A stretch of DNA of 64,000 bases from Bacteroidales bacterium (GTDB taxonomy: Bacteria; Bacteroidota; Bacteroidia; Bacteroidales; Muribaculaceae), in assembly GCA_900766975.1 (NCBI GenBank), contig CAAFXO010000022.1, forward strand, positions 7,951-71,950, written 5' to 3'. The notes beneath the pieces were generated by a model, which did not search any database, was not told where the DNA came from, and saw nothing but the letters and a program-made list of their open reading frames with translations. Shown piece after piece: positions 9,315 through 17,785 of the stretch. Position 1 is the stretch's first letter; each line of letters opens with the position of its first letter. The position numbers and the translations under genes were made by a program.

Positions 9315-10337
9315 TTATTTGATTTCCCAGGTTTCGTGGGTCTTCATGATCATGTCGCGGAGGCTTGAGTAGCCTTTTGCCTCTTTGACTTCGCGAGTCT
9401 GACGATCTACTTCTTGGTCGTAAACCGGGGCGTCGACGTCGCGGATCACGCCGAGTGCCAAGGGGAGGTCGTGACCATCCATCATGGCGAGTTGCTGCTG
9501 CAAGAAGTTCTCTTTGCAGTGAGCATCATGCACCAAGACATCGTCGATGGTATAACCATCTTCGCCGATCACTACAGCCTTCAAGCCGAAGCCATCTTGC
9601 ACAAGACCCTTCTCCATGTTCTTGCCGAAGAGCATCTTCTCGCCGTGACGAAGGGTGATGGTGTGGTCTGCGCGATTCTCCTTATCAGCGAAATAGCGGT
9701 GGATACCATCGTTGAAGATGACACAGTTCTGAAGGATCTCCACCACCGAAGCCCCCTGATGGCGAGCAGCGGCTACCATGACTTCGCGAGTCGTGTCAAG
9801 GTTGACATCGAAAGAGCGAGCGAAGAAATTGCCGCGAGCGCCGAAGCAGAGCTCAGCCGGAATGAAGGGATCTTCCACCGTGCCGTAAGGGCTGGACTTC
9901 GACACGAAGCCGCGATCGGAAGTCGGAGAATACTGACCCTTGGTCAGACCATAGATCTTATTGTTGAGGATCAGCATATTGAGGTTGACGTTGCGTCGGA
10001 TGGCATGGATGAAGTGGTTGCCACCGATAGCCAAGCCGTCGCCGTCGCCCGAGATCTGCCATACGGTGAGATTGGGGTTGGCGGTCTTTACGCCGGTGGC
10101 TATCGCTGCAGCGCGACCATGGATCGTGTGCATGCCGTAGGTGTTCATGTAGTAGGGTAGACGCGAGCTACATCCGATACCCGACACCACCACCGTGTCG
10201 TGAGGTGCAACGCCCAGTTCTGCCATCGCCTTGTGAAGGACATTCAAGATGGCATGGTCGCCACATCCGGGGCACCAACGTGCGTTCTGACTATTCTTAA
10301 AATCACTCGGAGCGAATTTGCAAGTATTATTTTCCAT
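9315..10337 (-). CDS. korB: 2-oxoacid (2-oxoglutarate):ferredoxin oxidoreductase, beta subunit
   Basis: This is the thiamine-diphosphate-binding subunit of the anaerobic oxidoreductase that converts 2-oxoglutarate and CoA to succinyl-CoA, or the reverse, using ferredoxin. Visible features in the 340-aa protein are WCPGCGDHAILNVL (about residues 22-35), GIGCSSRLPYYMNTYG, and the TPP/Mg motif GDGDGLAIGG followed by NNKIYGLTKGQYSPTS. It starts 3 bp after korA stops, so the two are co-translated. Substrate assignment (2-oxoglutarate versus another 2-oxoacid) rests on family resemblance. Confidence 0.92.
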   Translation of the reverse strand: MENNTCKFAPSDFKNSQNARWCPGCGDHAILNVLHKAMAELGVAPHDTVVVSGIGCSSRLPYYMNTYGMHTIHGRAAAIATGVKTANPNLTVWQISGDGDGLAIGGNHFIHAIRRNVNLNMLILNNKIYGLTKGQYSPTSDRGFVSKSSPYGTVEDPFIPAELCFGARGNFFARSFDVNLDTTREVMVAAARHQGASVVEILQNCVIFNDGIHRYFADKENRADHTITLRHGEKMLFGKNMEKGLVQDGFGLKAVVIGEDGYTIDDVLVHDAHCKENFLQQQLAMMDGHDLPLALGVIRDVDAPVYDQEVDRQTREVKEAKGYSSLRDMIMKTHETWEIK

Positions 10338-10340
10338 CTC

Positions 10341-12188
10341 TTATACCTCCATATATTTTTTAACACCATCTACAATTTCTTTGACAAGGAAGGGCTGACC
10401 CTCTACCTTGTTGATGCGCAAGATCTCTCTGCCGGGGAGATGACTCTGCAAGTAGTCGGCAAACATGCCGGAGTTGAGCTCAGCCACGATGATGCGTTTG
10501 TATTTCATCAGCGTCTCAATCGTGTTGGAAGGCATCGGGTTGATATATCTGAATTGCCAGAATGCCACCTTGTGACCCTCTTGGTTGAGCTGCCGAGCGG
10601 CAGTGAGGAGATGGCCGTAAGTGCCACCCCAACCGACGAGGATAGTATCGGCATCGGGAGCGATCATCGGGCTCATCAAGGGGACTTCGTAAGCGATCTT
10701 CTCGATCTTCTCGCGGCGTTGACGCACCATTAGCTCATGGTTGGCGCCATCGGTGGAGATGACCGAAGTCTTGTTGTCTTTCTCCAAGCCACCTACGCGG
10801 TGCATAGCACCGGGAGTGCCGGGGTGAGCCCAATATCTGACGAGGTTTTCGTCGCGATCGTAGGGACGCCAGCCCTCGGCGAGCTTGTCGGCGGGGAGGA
10901 TATGAGGATGGATCTCGGGATAATCGTCGGGTTCAGGTATGCGCCATGCACTCGAGCCGTTGGCGATGAAGGCATCGGTAAGGAGGATCACCGGAGTCAT
11001 GTGCTCCATAGCGATACGCGCTGCCTCGAATGCCATGTGGAAGCAGTCGGTGGGACTAACTGCCGAGAGGACACATACGGGAGATTCGCCATTGCGACCA
11101 TAGAGAGCCTGCATCAAGTCGGTTTGCTCAGTCTTGGTGGGGAGTCCGGTGGAGGGTCCGCCACGTTGCACGTCGATTACAACCAAGGGCAACTCAGCCA
11201 TGACAGCCAGACCGATACCCTCTGACTTCAATGCCAGACCGGGGCCGGAGGTCGAGGTCACTGCCAAATGGCCTGCATAACTTGCGCCGATGGCGGAGCA
11301 TACGCCGGCAATCTCATCTTCCATCTGCACGGCCTTGACGCCAAGATCCTTGCGCTTGGCGAGCTCGTGGAGGATGTCGGTGGCGGGAGTGATGGGGTAA
11401 GAGCCAAGGAAGAGGGGACGTCCGCTCTTCTCCGAGGCCATGATCAGACCCCATGCTGTGGCTGTATTGCCGGTGACGTCGGTGTAGACACCCGGCTCTG
11501 TCGAAGTGGTCTCAATGCGATAAGTCGAAAGAGAACTGTGGGTGTTGTGGCCATAATCCCAACCGGCTTGTACCACCTTGGCATTCGACTCATATATGGC
11601 AGGCTTCTTGGCAAATTTCGCTTTCAGCTTGCGAAGCACGCTCTCCACGGGGCGGTCGAAGAGCCAGCAGATCACACCCAAGGCGAGCATGTTCTTACAC
11701 TTCATCATCCCCTTCTGGTCGAGACCGGAGTCTGCCAGAGTGTTCTTCAGAAGTGTGGTCATCGGCACCAAGAGGATACGATCTGTGTTGATGCCAAGCT
11801 CGGTGATCGGGTCAGAGGTCTTATACTCTGCCTTGCGGAGGTTAGCCTCGGTGAATGAGTCAGCGTCGCACACGATGATGCCATCATGCTTCAAGTAGCG
11901 AAGGTTGGTCTTGAGCGCTGCGGGATTCATCGCTACAAGCACGTCTGCTTCGTCGCCCGGAGTGTATACACTCTTGCCGACTCCCACTTGATAACCGGAT
12001 ACTCCACTCAGCGAGCCTTGCGGGGCGCGAATCTCTGCCGGATAGTCGGGGAAGGTAGAGATCTCATCCCCTATCTCTGCCGAGATGTTGGAGAAAATGT
12101 TGCCTGCAAGTTGCATACCGTCGCCGGAGTCACCTGCAAATCTGACCACTGCTCTCTCAATGGTCTTGACATTCGTAGTCTGTAACAT
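10341..12188 (-). CDS. korA: 2-oxoacid (2-oxoglutarate):ferredoxin oxidoreductase, gamma-alpha fusion subunit
   Basis: The 615-aa protein fuses a gamma domain (about residues 8-190; VRFAGDSGDGMQLAGNIFS, PAEIRAPQGSLSGVSGYQV) to an alpha pyrimidine-binding domain. The latter is marked by GSYPITPATDILHELAKRKD, QMEDEIAGVCSAIGASYAG and TSTSGPGLALKSEGIGLA. The fused gamma-alpha arrangement is usual in Bacteroidetes. It pairs with korB 3 bp downstream and supplies the second half of the active site at the subunit interface. No clear promoter was identified in the 70 bp upstream. Confidence 0.92.
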   Translation of the reverse strand: MLQTTNVKTIERAVVRFAGDSGDGMQLAGNIFSNISAEIGDEISTFPDYPAEIRAPQGSLSGVSGYQVGVGKSVYTPGDEADVLVAMNPAALKTNLRYLKHDGIIVCDADSFTEANLRKAEYKTSDPITELGINTDRILLVPMTTLLKNTLADSGLDQKGMMKCKNMLALGVICWLFDRPVESVLRKLKAKFAKKPAIYESNAKVVQAGWDYGHNTHSSLSTYRIETTSTEPGVYTDVTGNTATAWGLIMASEKSGRPLFLGSYPITPATDILHELAKRKDLGVKAVQMEDEIAGVCSAIGASYAGHLAVTSTSGPGLALKSEGIGLAVMAELPLVVIDVQRGGPSTGLPTKTEQTDLMQALYGRNGESPVCVLSAVSPTDCFHMAFEAARIAMEHMTPVILLTDAFIANGSSAWRIPEPDDYPEIHPHILPADKLAEGWRPYDRDENLVRYWAHPGTPGAMHRVGGLEKDNKTSVISTDGANHELMVRQRREKIEKIAYEVPLMSPMIAPDADTILVGWGGTYGHLLTAARQLNQEGHKVAFWQFRYINPMPSNTIETLMKYKRIIVAELNSGMFADYLQSHLPGREILRINKVEGQPFLVKEIVDGVKKYMEV

Positions 12189-12261
12189 AACGAATTCTTT
12201 TGTGTTGTTATGGTATTAAAAACTGTTATAAGTATTAACTCAAAATTAACAAATAAATTGT

Positions 12262-14061
12262 CTATAACATGATTTTTTCTGCTTTTCCTTTGCCGATCGC
12301 GATATAGATGCCATGTTGGAGGTTGCGACCATCGACGTTTCTGCCGTTGAGGTCGAAGATCTTAACACCCTCAGGGAGAGTGACAGAGGTGCCGCTCACG
12401 CCGATGCTCCAGGGCTTTTCTGCGATTTCGGAGATGGCGGAGGTGCCTCCCCCATGCTCGGAGGTGAGTCGATAGAGATAGACCGGAGTCTGCGATGACT
12501 CATAGTTGAGGAATCGTGGCTGGGTCTTGTTGAATTGCAACGAGCCATACTGATCGAAGGTGAAGATGAACGATCCATCTTCGCCGAAGGAGATGGCTCC
12601 CGGAGTGTAGGTAGAGGCGTTGAGCTTCATCTTGTTCTTGGCGGTAGCCTCCCACGCTCCCTTGTAGTTGCCATAGATGTCATAGACCTCGATGTAGTTC
12701 TTGCCATCAGTGTCTGAGGGGAATTTCACCACTGCCGAAGTGATCGGGAGTTCGATCACAGACTCTTCGGCGTTAAGGTCGACGAAACCGGCACTCTCGA
12801 GGAATGCTCTGGTGGAGTTGCCTCCGGTGACGCTCATGGCGTGGAGAGTGTTGGAGGATAGGATGATATAGATGTCATCGTTTAGCATCTGAGAGGTAGA
12901 GGTGACACGATCCCAGAGGCCGTCGGAATAGTCGGTTGAGGCATCGTCGCGAGCGTAAGCATCAAGATAGGTGGTAGCGCTGGACAGAGTGTAGTCGCCG
13001 ACAGTGCTCTTGACGTATGCCTTGATGTGCTGCTCGGGATTGACTTCGGTGTTGAGGGTGATCTCCATTTCGCCGGCGAAGCCGTAGGACTCATAGTCGC
13101 CGCCATTGATGCTCATCATCAGCTCGGTGGCGCCGGGCCAAGTGACACGCTGACGAGTCTCGCCCCACCATCTCAGGCAGTAGGTGTTGACACCCACCAC
13201 ACGAGTGCTGTTGAAGATCGGTGCCCCGGGGCGATCGATGGCTGTCGATTCTGCCTCGTCGGCGAGTGTGAATGTGTCGGCAATCTTCGTGCCCCATACA
13301 TATTCTGCCAGTTGGGGATAGTCGATGAAGGGGTTGCGATTCTTCTGAATAGCATAGATCTCTTCATTGCGGCTCTTCTCCTTACTGTCGACCGGATCTT
13401 GGCGCGACCAGCGGAGCAGCAGGTCTACCACCCATGGATGGAGATTGCCTTCAGTGTCGCATAAATTTGAGGCATTTGTGTCAGTCCATGTCAAGTTGGG
13501 ATAGGTGGTAAAGATGTAGAAATATGCACGGGCGAAGTCCCCCTTATATTCGTCGGCAGGCTCGAAGACGCTCGCAGATTCGCCACCTTGTCCCTCCACC
13601 GGAGTGCCGATGCGGAGCAAACCATTGTCCAAGAGGCGAGCATCACTCGTCTCGCCGGGGGGATAACTTCCCTTGACATTGTTGGCATTCTGATCGCTCG
13701 GGTTGAGGTGGAAGAGATCGCTATATGCCTCGAGACCGGCATTCTTGCCGCCCCACCAGGAGTTGGCTACAGCATGCTCGATATTGAGCGAGGCATGCTC
13801 CGGCAGGTAGACGATGTTGTTGCTATACATATCCCACCAGATGGTCTTGCCATTATATTCGCGCACGTCGGTCTTCTCGAAGGCAGGCCAGGTCTTGGTG
13901 TTGTAGGTGACACGCACATAGCCCGAAGAGGCTTGGCAGATGGCTTCTTTCAACTCTGCCCCCTGCTTGCCGTCAAGCCCGGAGTAATACCCATCCGGGA
14001 TCTCGGCATAACCGAGGGAGATCCCGAGTGTAAGGACGATTATTGTTATGAAGTTGCGCAT
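12262..14061 (-). CDS. Secreted endonuclease I family protein (copy A)
   Basis: The 599-aa predicted extracellular or surface nuclease has a signal peptide (about residues 1-19). An endonuclease I domain follows, with the His motif LNIEHAVANSWWG (His 96), HLNPSDQNANNVKGSYPPGE and FEPADEYKGDFARAYFYIFT. Downstream is a beta-rich region, and the last 50 residues (IFDLNGRNV..GIYIAIGKGKAEKIML) resemble a type IX secretion sorting tail. It is the last of three tandem paralogues and lies downstream of a TonB receptor block. Family knowledge supports non-specific DNA/RNA cleavage. Type IX export is inference from the tail only. Confidence 0.85.
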   Translation of the reverse strand: MRNFITIIVLTLGISLGYAEIPDGYYSGLDGKQGAELKEAICQASSGYVRVTYNTKTWPAFEKTDVREYNGKTIWWDMYSNNIVYLPEHASLNIEHAVANSWWGGKNAGLEAYSDLFHLNPSDQNANNVKGSYPPGETSDARLLDNGLLRIGTPVEGQGGESASVFEPADEYKGDFARAYFYIFTTYPNLTWTDTNASNLCDTEGNLHPWVVDLLLRWSRQDPVDSKEKSRNEEIYAIQKNRNPFIDYPQLAEYVWGTKIADTFTLADEAESTAIDRPGAPIFNSTRVVGVNTYCLRWWGETRQRVTWPGATELMMSINGGDYESYGFAGEMEITLNTEVNPEQHIKAYVKSTVGDYTLSSATTYLDAYARDDASTDYSDGLWDRVTSTSQMLNDDIYIILSSNTLHAMSVTGGNSTRAFLESAGFVDLNAEESVIELPITSAVVKFPSDTDGKNYIEVYDIYGNYKGAWEATAKNKMKLNASTYTPGAISFGEDGSFIFTFDQYGSLQFNKTQPRFLNYESSQTPVYLYRLTSEHGGGTSAISEIAEKPWSIGVSGTSVTLPEGVKIFDLNGRNVDGRNLQHGIYIAIGKGKAEKIML

Positions 14062-14076
14062 AAGTATTTTAGTTTT

Positions 14077-14277
14077 AGAGCGCGTTCCTTAAATTTTTGG
14101 GGTCGTAGGGCAAAGGTAACAAAAATTACCGGTATCCATTGCTAATTTTGTTATCATTTTAACTTTTTTATAGAATAATGTTAACAAAATGTTAAATTCA
14201 ATTTGCGATTCCGAAAATCTATGGAACGTTGAAGTTACCTAAGTCCTACGGCCCCAAAAATTTAAGGAACGCGCTCT
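14077..14277. mobile_element. 201-bp inverted-repeat element (MITE-like)
   Basis: The outer arms are 14077-14110 and 14245-14277. Over 33 positions they are reverse complements with one mismatch, and each includes ATTTAAGGAACGCGCTCT and a CCCTACG/CCTACGG inner end. The 134-bp interior is AT-rich and has no coding frame. The element fills the gap between two endonuclease I paralogues. The arms match the single half-sites scattered through the backbone, so those may be solo ends or relatives. No target duplication was obvious. Confidence 0.65.
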
Positions 14278-14331
14278 TAACTGTTTCTTATATGATAGTC
14301 TGTCGGATTTGAGGCAAAGTGCCGTATGATT

Positions 14332-15894
14332 TTATTTGCCGATCATCACTTTCACCGACTTCTTGAACGATGGTTTCGCTACGATATATACACCCTTGGA
14401 GAGGTTCTCTCCCGATACTTCGCGACCATTCATGTCGAAGATGTGAGCACCCTGAGGCGCCAGAATATTGTTGCCCCACACCTCTACGAGGAATGAGTCA
14501 TCCTCCTCTTCGATGTTAAGACGCTCCAAGCCCGAAGTAGCGTTTTCGACTACGAGTTCGGCATTCTTGATCTCCCAAGTATCTGCGCCCGAAGAGGTCG
14601 AAGCATATTTAAAGCCGATCTTCACCTCCTTGCCAAGGAAGGATGCAAGGTCGATCGTGCCGCTCTCGGTAAAGGTCCAACTTCCGGCTCCGGGCCATGT
14701 CGGGATCGCTACCTCGGTCACTGCCCCGGTAGCCACATCTTTGACCACCATCTTGCAGAGGTCGCGAAGGGTGGTTTGGAATTTGGCTGCATGCTCGAAT
14801 GAGAATTTGGCTGAGCTTGCATCCTTGAGCGATACGGTGGGACTCCATGCGTAGGAGAGTGATTCGTATGGTGCCCCGGAGATATATGCGCTTGCATTGA
14901 GGTAGGACATAGCATTGTAGGTCTTCCAACTCCAGACGTAAGTCCCGGCTTCAGGGAGGGTTACATCTTCGATGGTCCAGTCGCCCATACTGCTGTCGGC
15001 CTCGTCGAGCCAACGATAGGTAGTGCTGTCTTGGTCGTCATCGCCACCTGTGCCGCCGCCACCTGTGCCATTCAGATCATAGGGTTCTGTCTTCTTCGAG
15101 CCCCATATATGATCTGCCAAGTCGGGAAGGTCGATGAAGGGATTGCGGTTCTTCTGATTCTTGTAGATGCCATCGTTGCGATCACGCTCTTTTTGGCTCA
15201 CCGGGTCGTTGGTGCTCCATCTCAAGAGGAGTTCGCTCGCCCAAGATTGGAACATCAGATCGGAACTTGTGTTGTACATCCAGTCGGTGGTCGATTTCCA
15301 GGAAATATCGTTGTAAATGGTAAACATATACATGAATGCGCGAGCGAAGTCACCCTTATATTCATCGGCAGGCTCAAAGCAATAGGTAGCGCCGCCCCCT
15401 TGGCCGGACTTGGGACGTCCGACGAAGGTGACACCATTGTCCCAGGTCACTTCCGAGAGCTCGGCGAGGGGATAGTTGCTCTTGCGGCTGTTGGCATCCT
15501 GATCGCTTGGGTTGAGGTGGCAGAGATCCTTGTATGCGGCGTTTTTTGAGCCGCCCCACCATGAGTTGGCTACAGAGTGCTCGATGTTGAGCCCGGGATG
15601 TCCCGAAGAGACTGCCACAAGATTGCTGCTATACATATCCCACCAATAGTCGACGCCTCCGATGGTCTTGACATCGGTGTCTTTGAACGCCACCCATGTG
15701 CCCGATGCGCCGTAGGTGATCTCGGTGTGGTCGTAAACCACCTCCTTGACTGCTGTCATCAGCTCCTTGCCACACTTGCCGTCGAGCGAGTCGTAATAAC
15801 CGGAGGGATATCCCGCCTCGGCACTCGAGGCTGCGATCAGCATGCCGAATATGGGCAAGATGGGCTTCAGATATTTGGTAAAGTTTGTTTTCAT
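14332..15894 (-). CDS. Secreted endonuclease I family protein (copy B)
   Basis: The 520-aa paralogue of its neighbours has a signal peptide (about residues 1-27) and the nuclease motif LNIEHSVANSWWGG. HLNPSDQDANSRKSNYPLAE and FEPADEYKGDFARAFMYMFT follow. A glycine-rich linker (about residue 290) leads to a beta-sandwich of about 150 residues, similar in sequence to part of the 527-aa lipoprotein at 19545-21128 (YLNASA, SFEHAAKFQTTL, GFKYAST). The end, IFDMNGREVSG..KGVYIVAK, resembles a sorting tail. The shared sandwich suggests domain shuffling within the locus. Confidence 0.85.
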   Translation of the reverse strand: MKTNFTKYLKPILPIFGMLIAASSAEAGYPSGYYDSLDGKCGKELMTAVKEVVYDHTEITYGASGTWVAFKDTDVKTIGGVDYWWDMYSSNLVAVSSGHPGLNIEHSVANSWWGGSKNAAYKDLCHLNPSDQDANSRKSNYPLAELSEVTWDNGVTFVGRPKSGQGGGATYCFEPADEYKGDFARAFMYMFTIYNDISWKSTTDWMYNTSSDLMFQSWASELLLRWSTNDPVSQKERDRNDGIYKNQKNRNPFIDLPDLADHIWGSKKTEPYDLNGTGGGGTGGDDDQDSTTYRWLDEADSSMGDWTIEDVTLPEAGTYVWSWKTYNAMSYLNASAYISGAPYESLSYAWSPTVSLKDASSAKFSFEHAAKFQTTLRDLCKMVVKDVATGAVTEVAIPTWPGAGSWTFTESGTIDLASFLGKEVKIGFKYASTSSGADTWEIKNAELVVENATSGLERLNIEEEDDSFLVEVWGNNILAPQGAHIFDMNGREVSGENLSKGVYIVAKPSFKKSVKVMIGK

Positions 15895-15909
15895 TGCTTA
15901 GTTGGTTTA

Positions 15910-15940
15910 GATTATGCTTGTTGATTATGCTTGTTGATTA
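15910..15940. repeat. 13-bp tandem duplication in the leader of copy B
   Basis: GATTATGCTTGTT occurs twice in tandem plus a partial third copy (GATTA). It sits between endonuclease copies B and C, overlapping the upstream region of copy B. It looks like a recent slippage event; any role is unknown. Confidence 0.6.
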
Positions 15941-15942
15941 GA

Positions 15943-17649
15943 TTATCTTACGATCAATTTCTGAGGACGGCCGCCACCCACGGAGACTACATATACACCC
16001 GGTCGGAGGGGTATAAGAGAGTCGTCGGCCGGAGATGCATCTTGCATGATGATGGCGCCATCGAGAGAGTATACGATGATGGCACCGGCTTCGCCATTGG
16101 CACGGCTCACGTAGATGCCACCCTCGACGCCATATACATGGTAGGGAGCGGAGTCGCGCACGTCGTTGATGCCCGATGCGGCAACATAGATGATGTTGGA
16201 GGCGGGGGAGAGGATGCCGAGACGCGAATAGGAGACATAATAGGCTTCCGCCACGTTGGGGTCGCGTCCGGTGATGGTATAAGATGTTTCGTTGGTCTCG
16301 TAAGTTTCGGACTCTTCTTGGTCGTCGTTATAGATGACGCGAGTCAGCACATAGAAGTCAGTTTCGCCCGGAGCCGCCGACCAGTGAGCTGTATATCCGG
16401 TGTCGGTGATGTCGGTCGGGTTTTGTGCATTGAGCGCAGTGAGGGTCGGCTCGGCGAGTCCTTCGCCGGTGAGGGTAATGGCGATACTGCCTGCTAAGCC
16501 ACCATCGTAGAGGGTAAGTTTCGCAGAGTGCTCACCGATAGACTTGGGAGTGTATCGGATGGTCAGAAGATAGCCTCCATTCTCATTGATGGTCTTGGCG
16601 GGGATGACTGTCGTCTCGGTGACGAAGCAATCGCGGTTGGTGCCGACGATGCTCACGGAGAGCTGGCTGGTGAAGTTATGACCGGTGATCTGCAATTCGC
16701 GTGTATAGGTGTGTCCTACAGCCCCCTGGCCGAAGGAGAGGGAACTGCCATTGGCGGGAGAAGTAATCTCCGGATCGCCTGTAATCGGGGGAGTCGGATC
16801 GCTCCCCGCCTGCTCTGAGACATAGAACACATCTTCGGTGCTGATACCCCATATAAACTCTGCCAGGTTGGGGAAGTCGATGAAGGGATTGCGGTTCCCT
16901 TGATGCTGCTCCACCAGGTCGTTGCGGTCGATCTCTTTCTGACTCACCGGGTCCTCGCGCGACCACTCCAAGAGCATGTTGACTGCCCATGGTACCAAGG
17001 TCGGATAGGTGTTCTTCTGGAACATATAGTTGATCACCCAGTTGATGTCGTCATAGACCGTAGCCATATAGAATATAGCGCGGGCGAAGTCACCCTTATA
17101 TTCGTCGGCAGGCTCGAAGACATTGGCGCAACCACCCCCTTGACCCGACATGGGGCTTCCGACTTTGGTGACTCCATTGTCGAATGTGGCGGTGCGCACC
17201 TCGCCAAAGGGATAGTTGAGCTTCGCCTGATTGGCGGGGCCATCGCTCGGATAGAGATTCCACATGTCGCTATAGGCGGGGGTATACTCTACGCTGCCAT
17301 TCTGCTTCCACCATGATTTGGGCACCGAGTGCTCGCGTTGCATCTTGTTGGCAGAGAAACTCTTGGTGCCGCTTTGACCCTGCTGTATGAGGTAGACATT
17401 GTCGGAATACATCTCCCACCAGCGTTTGCACCCATTGACCGGCTCGGGATAGACATCGCTATATTGCCAATAGTTGGGGAGACTGTAATATTCGAGTGTG
17501 GTGTGACTGCTCACACACTGTTTGGCGGCTGCTTTGAGCGCCTCTTTCTTCTTGCCATCCATCCGGTCGTAATAGCCTTCGGTGAAGTTGGCGTATGCCA
17601 TCTGCACGGCAAGTGAGAGTGTTAGTAGTATGAATATCTTAATCTTCAT
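15943..17649 (-). CDS. Secreted endonuclease I family protein (copy C)
   Basis: The 568-aa protein has a signal peptide (about residues 1-20). Its nuclease domain has the most canonical motif of the three, MQREHSVPKSWWK, with NLYPSDGPANQAKLNYPFGE and FEPADEYKGDFARAIFYMAT. After the nuclease come an immunoglobulin-like repeat (about residues 300-395) and a fibronectin-like segment. The tail IVYSLDGAIIMQ..LRPGVYVVSVGGGRPQKLIVR has the form of a type IX sorting signal. It is the first of the three paralogues and lies 136 bp after the lipoprotein gene. Confidence 0.86.
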   Translation of the reverse strand: MKIKIFILLTLSLAVQMAYANFTEGYYDRMDGKKKEALKAAAKQCVSSHTTLEYYSLPNYWQYSDVYPEPVNGCKRWWEMYSDNVYLIQQGQSGTKSFSANKMQREHSVPKSWWKQNGSVEYTPAYSDMWNLYPSDGPANQAKLNYPFGEVRTATFDNGVTKVGSPMSGQGGGCANVFEPADEYKGDFARAIFYMATVYDDINWVINYMFQKNTYPTLVPWAVNMLLEWSREDPVSQKEIDRNDLVEQHQGNRNPFIDFPNLAEFIWGISTEDVFYVSEQAGSDPTPPITGDPEITSPANGSSLSFGQGAVGHTYTRELQITGHNFTSQLSVSIVGTNRDCFVTETTVIPAKTINENGGYLLTIRYTPKSIGEHSAKLTLYDGGLAGSIAITLTGEGLAEPTLTALNAQNPTDITDTGYTAHWSAAPGETDFYVLTRVIYNDDQEESETYETNETSYTITGRDPNVAEAYYVSYSRLGILSPASNIIYVAASGINDVRDSAPYHVYGVEGGIYVSRANGEAGAIIVYSLDGAIIMQDASPADDSLIPLRPGVYVVSVGGGRPQKLIVR

Positions 17650-17785
17650 TTATTATCGCTGTTTATGTCGGCTCTGTCGGCATCGGGTCGACAGAACCGA
17701 GGGTTAGAATTGTTGTTTGGGTGATGTGTCGGGGCGCAAACCCCGACACACCTATCGGGTTTTAGAGTCTCTTACGACTGTCGGA

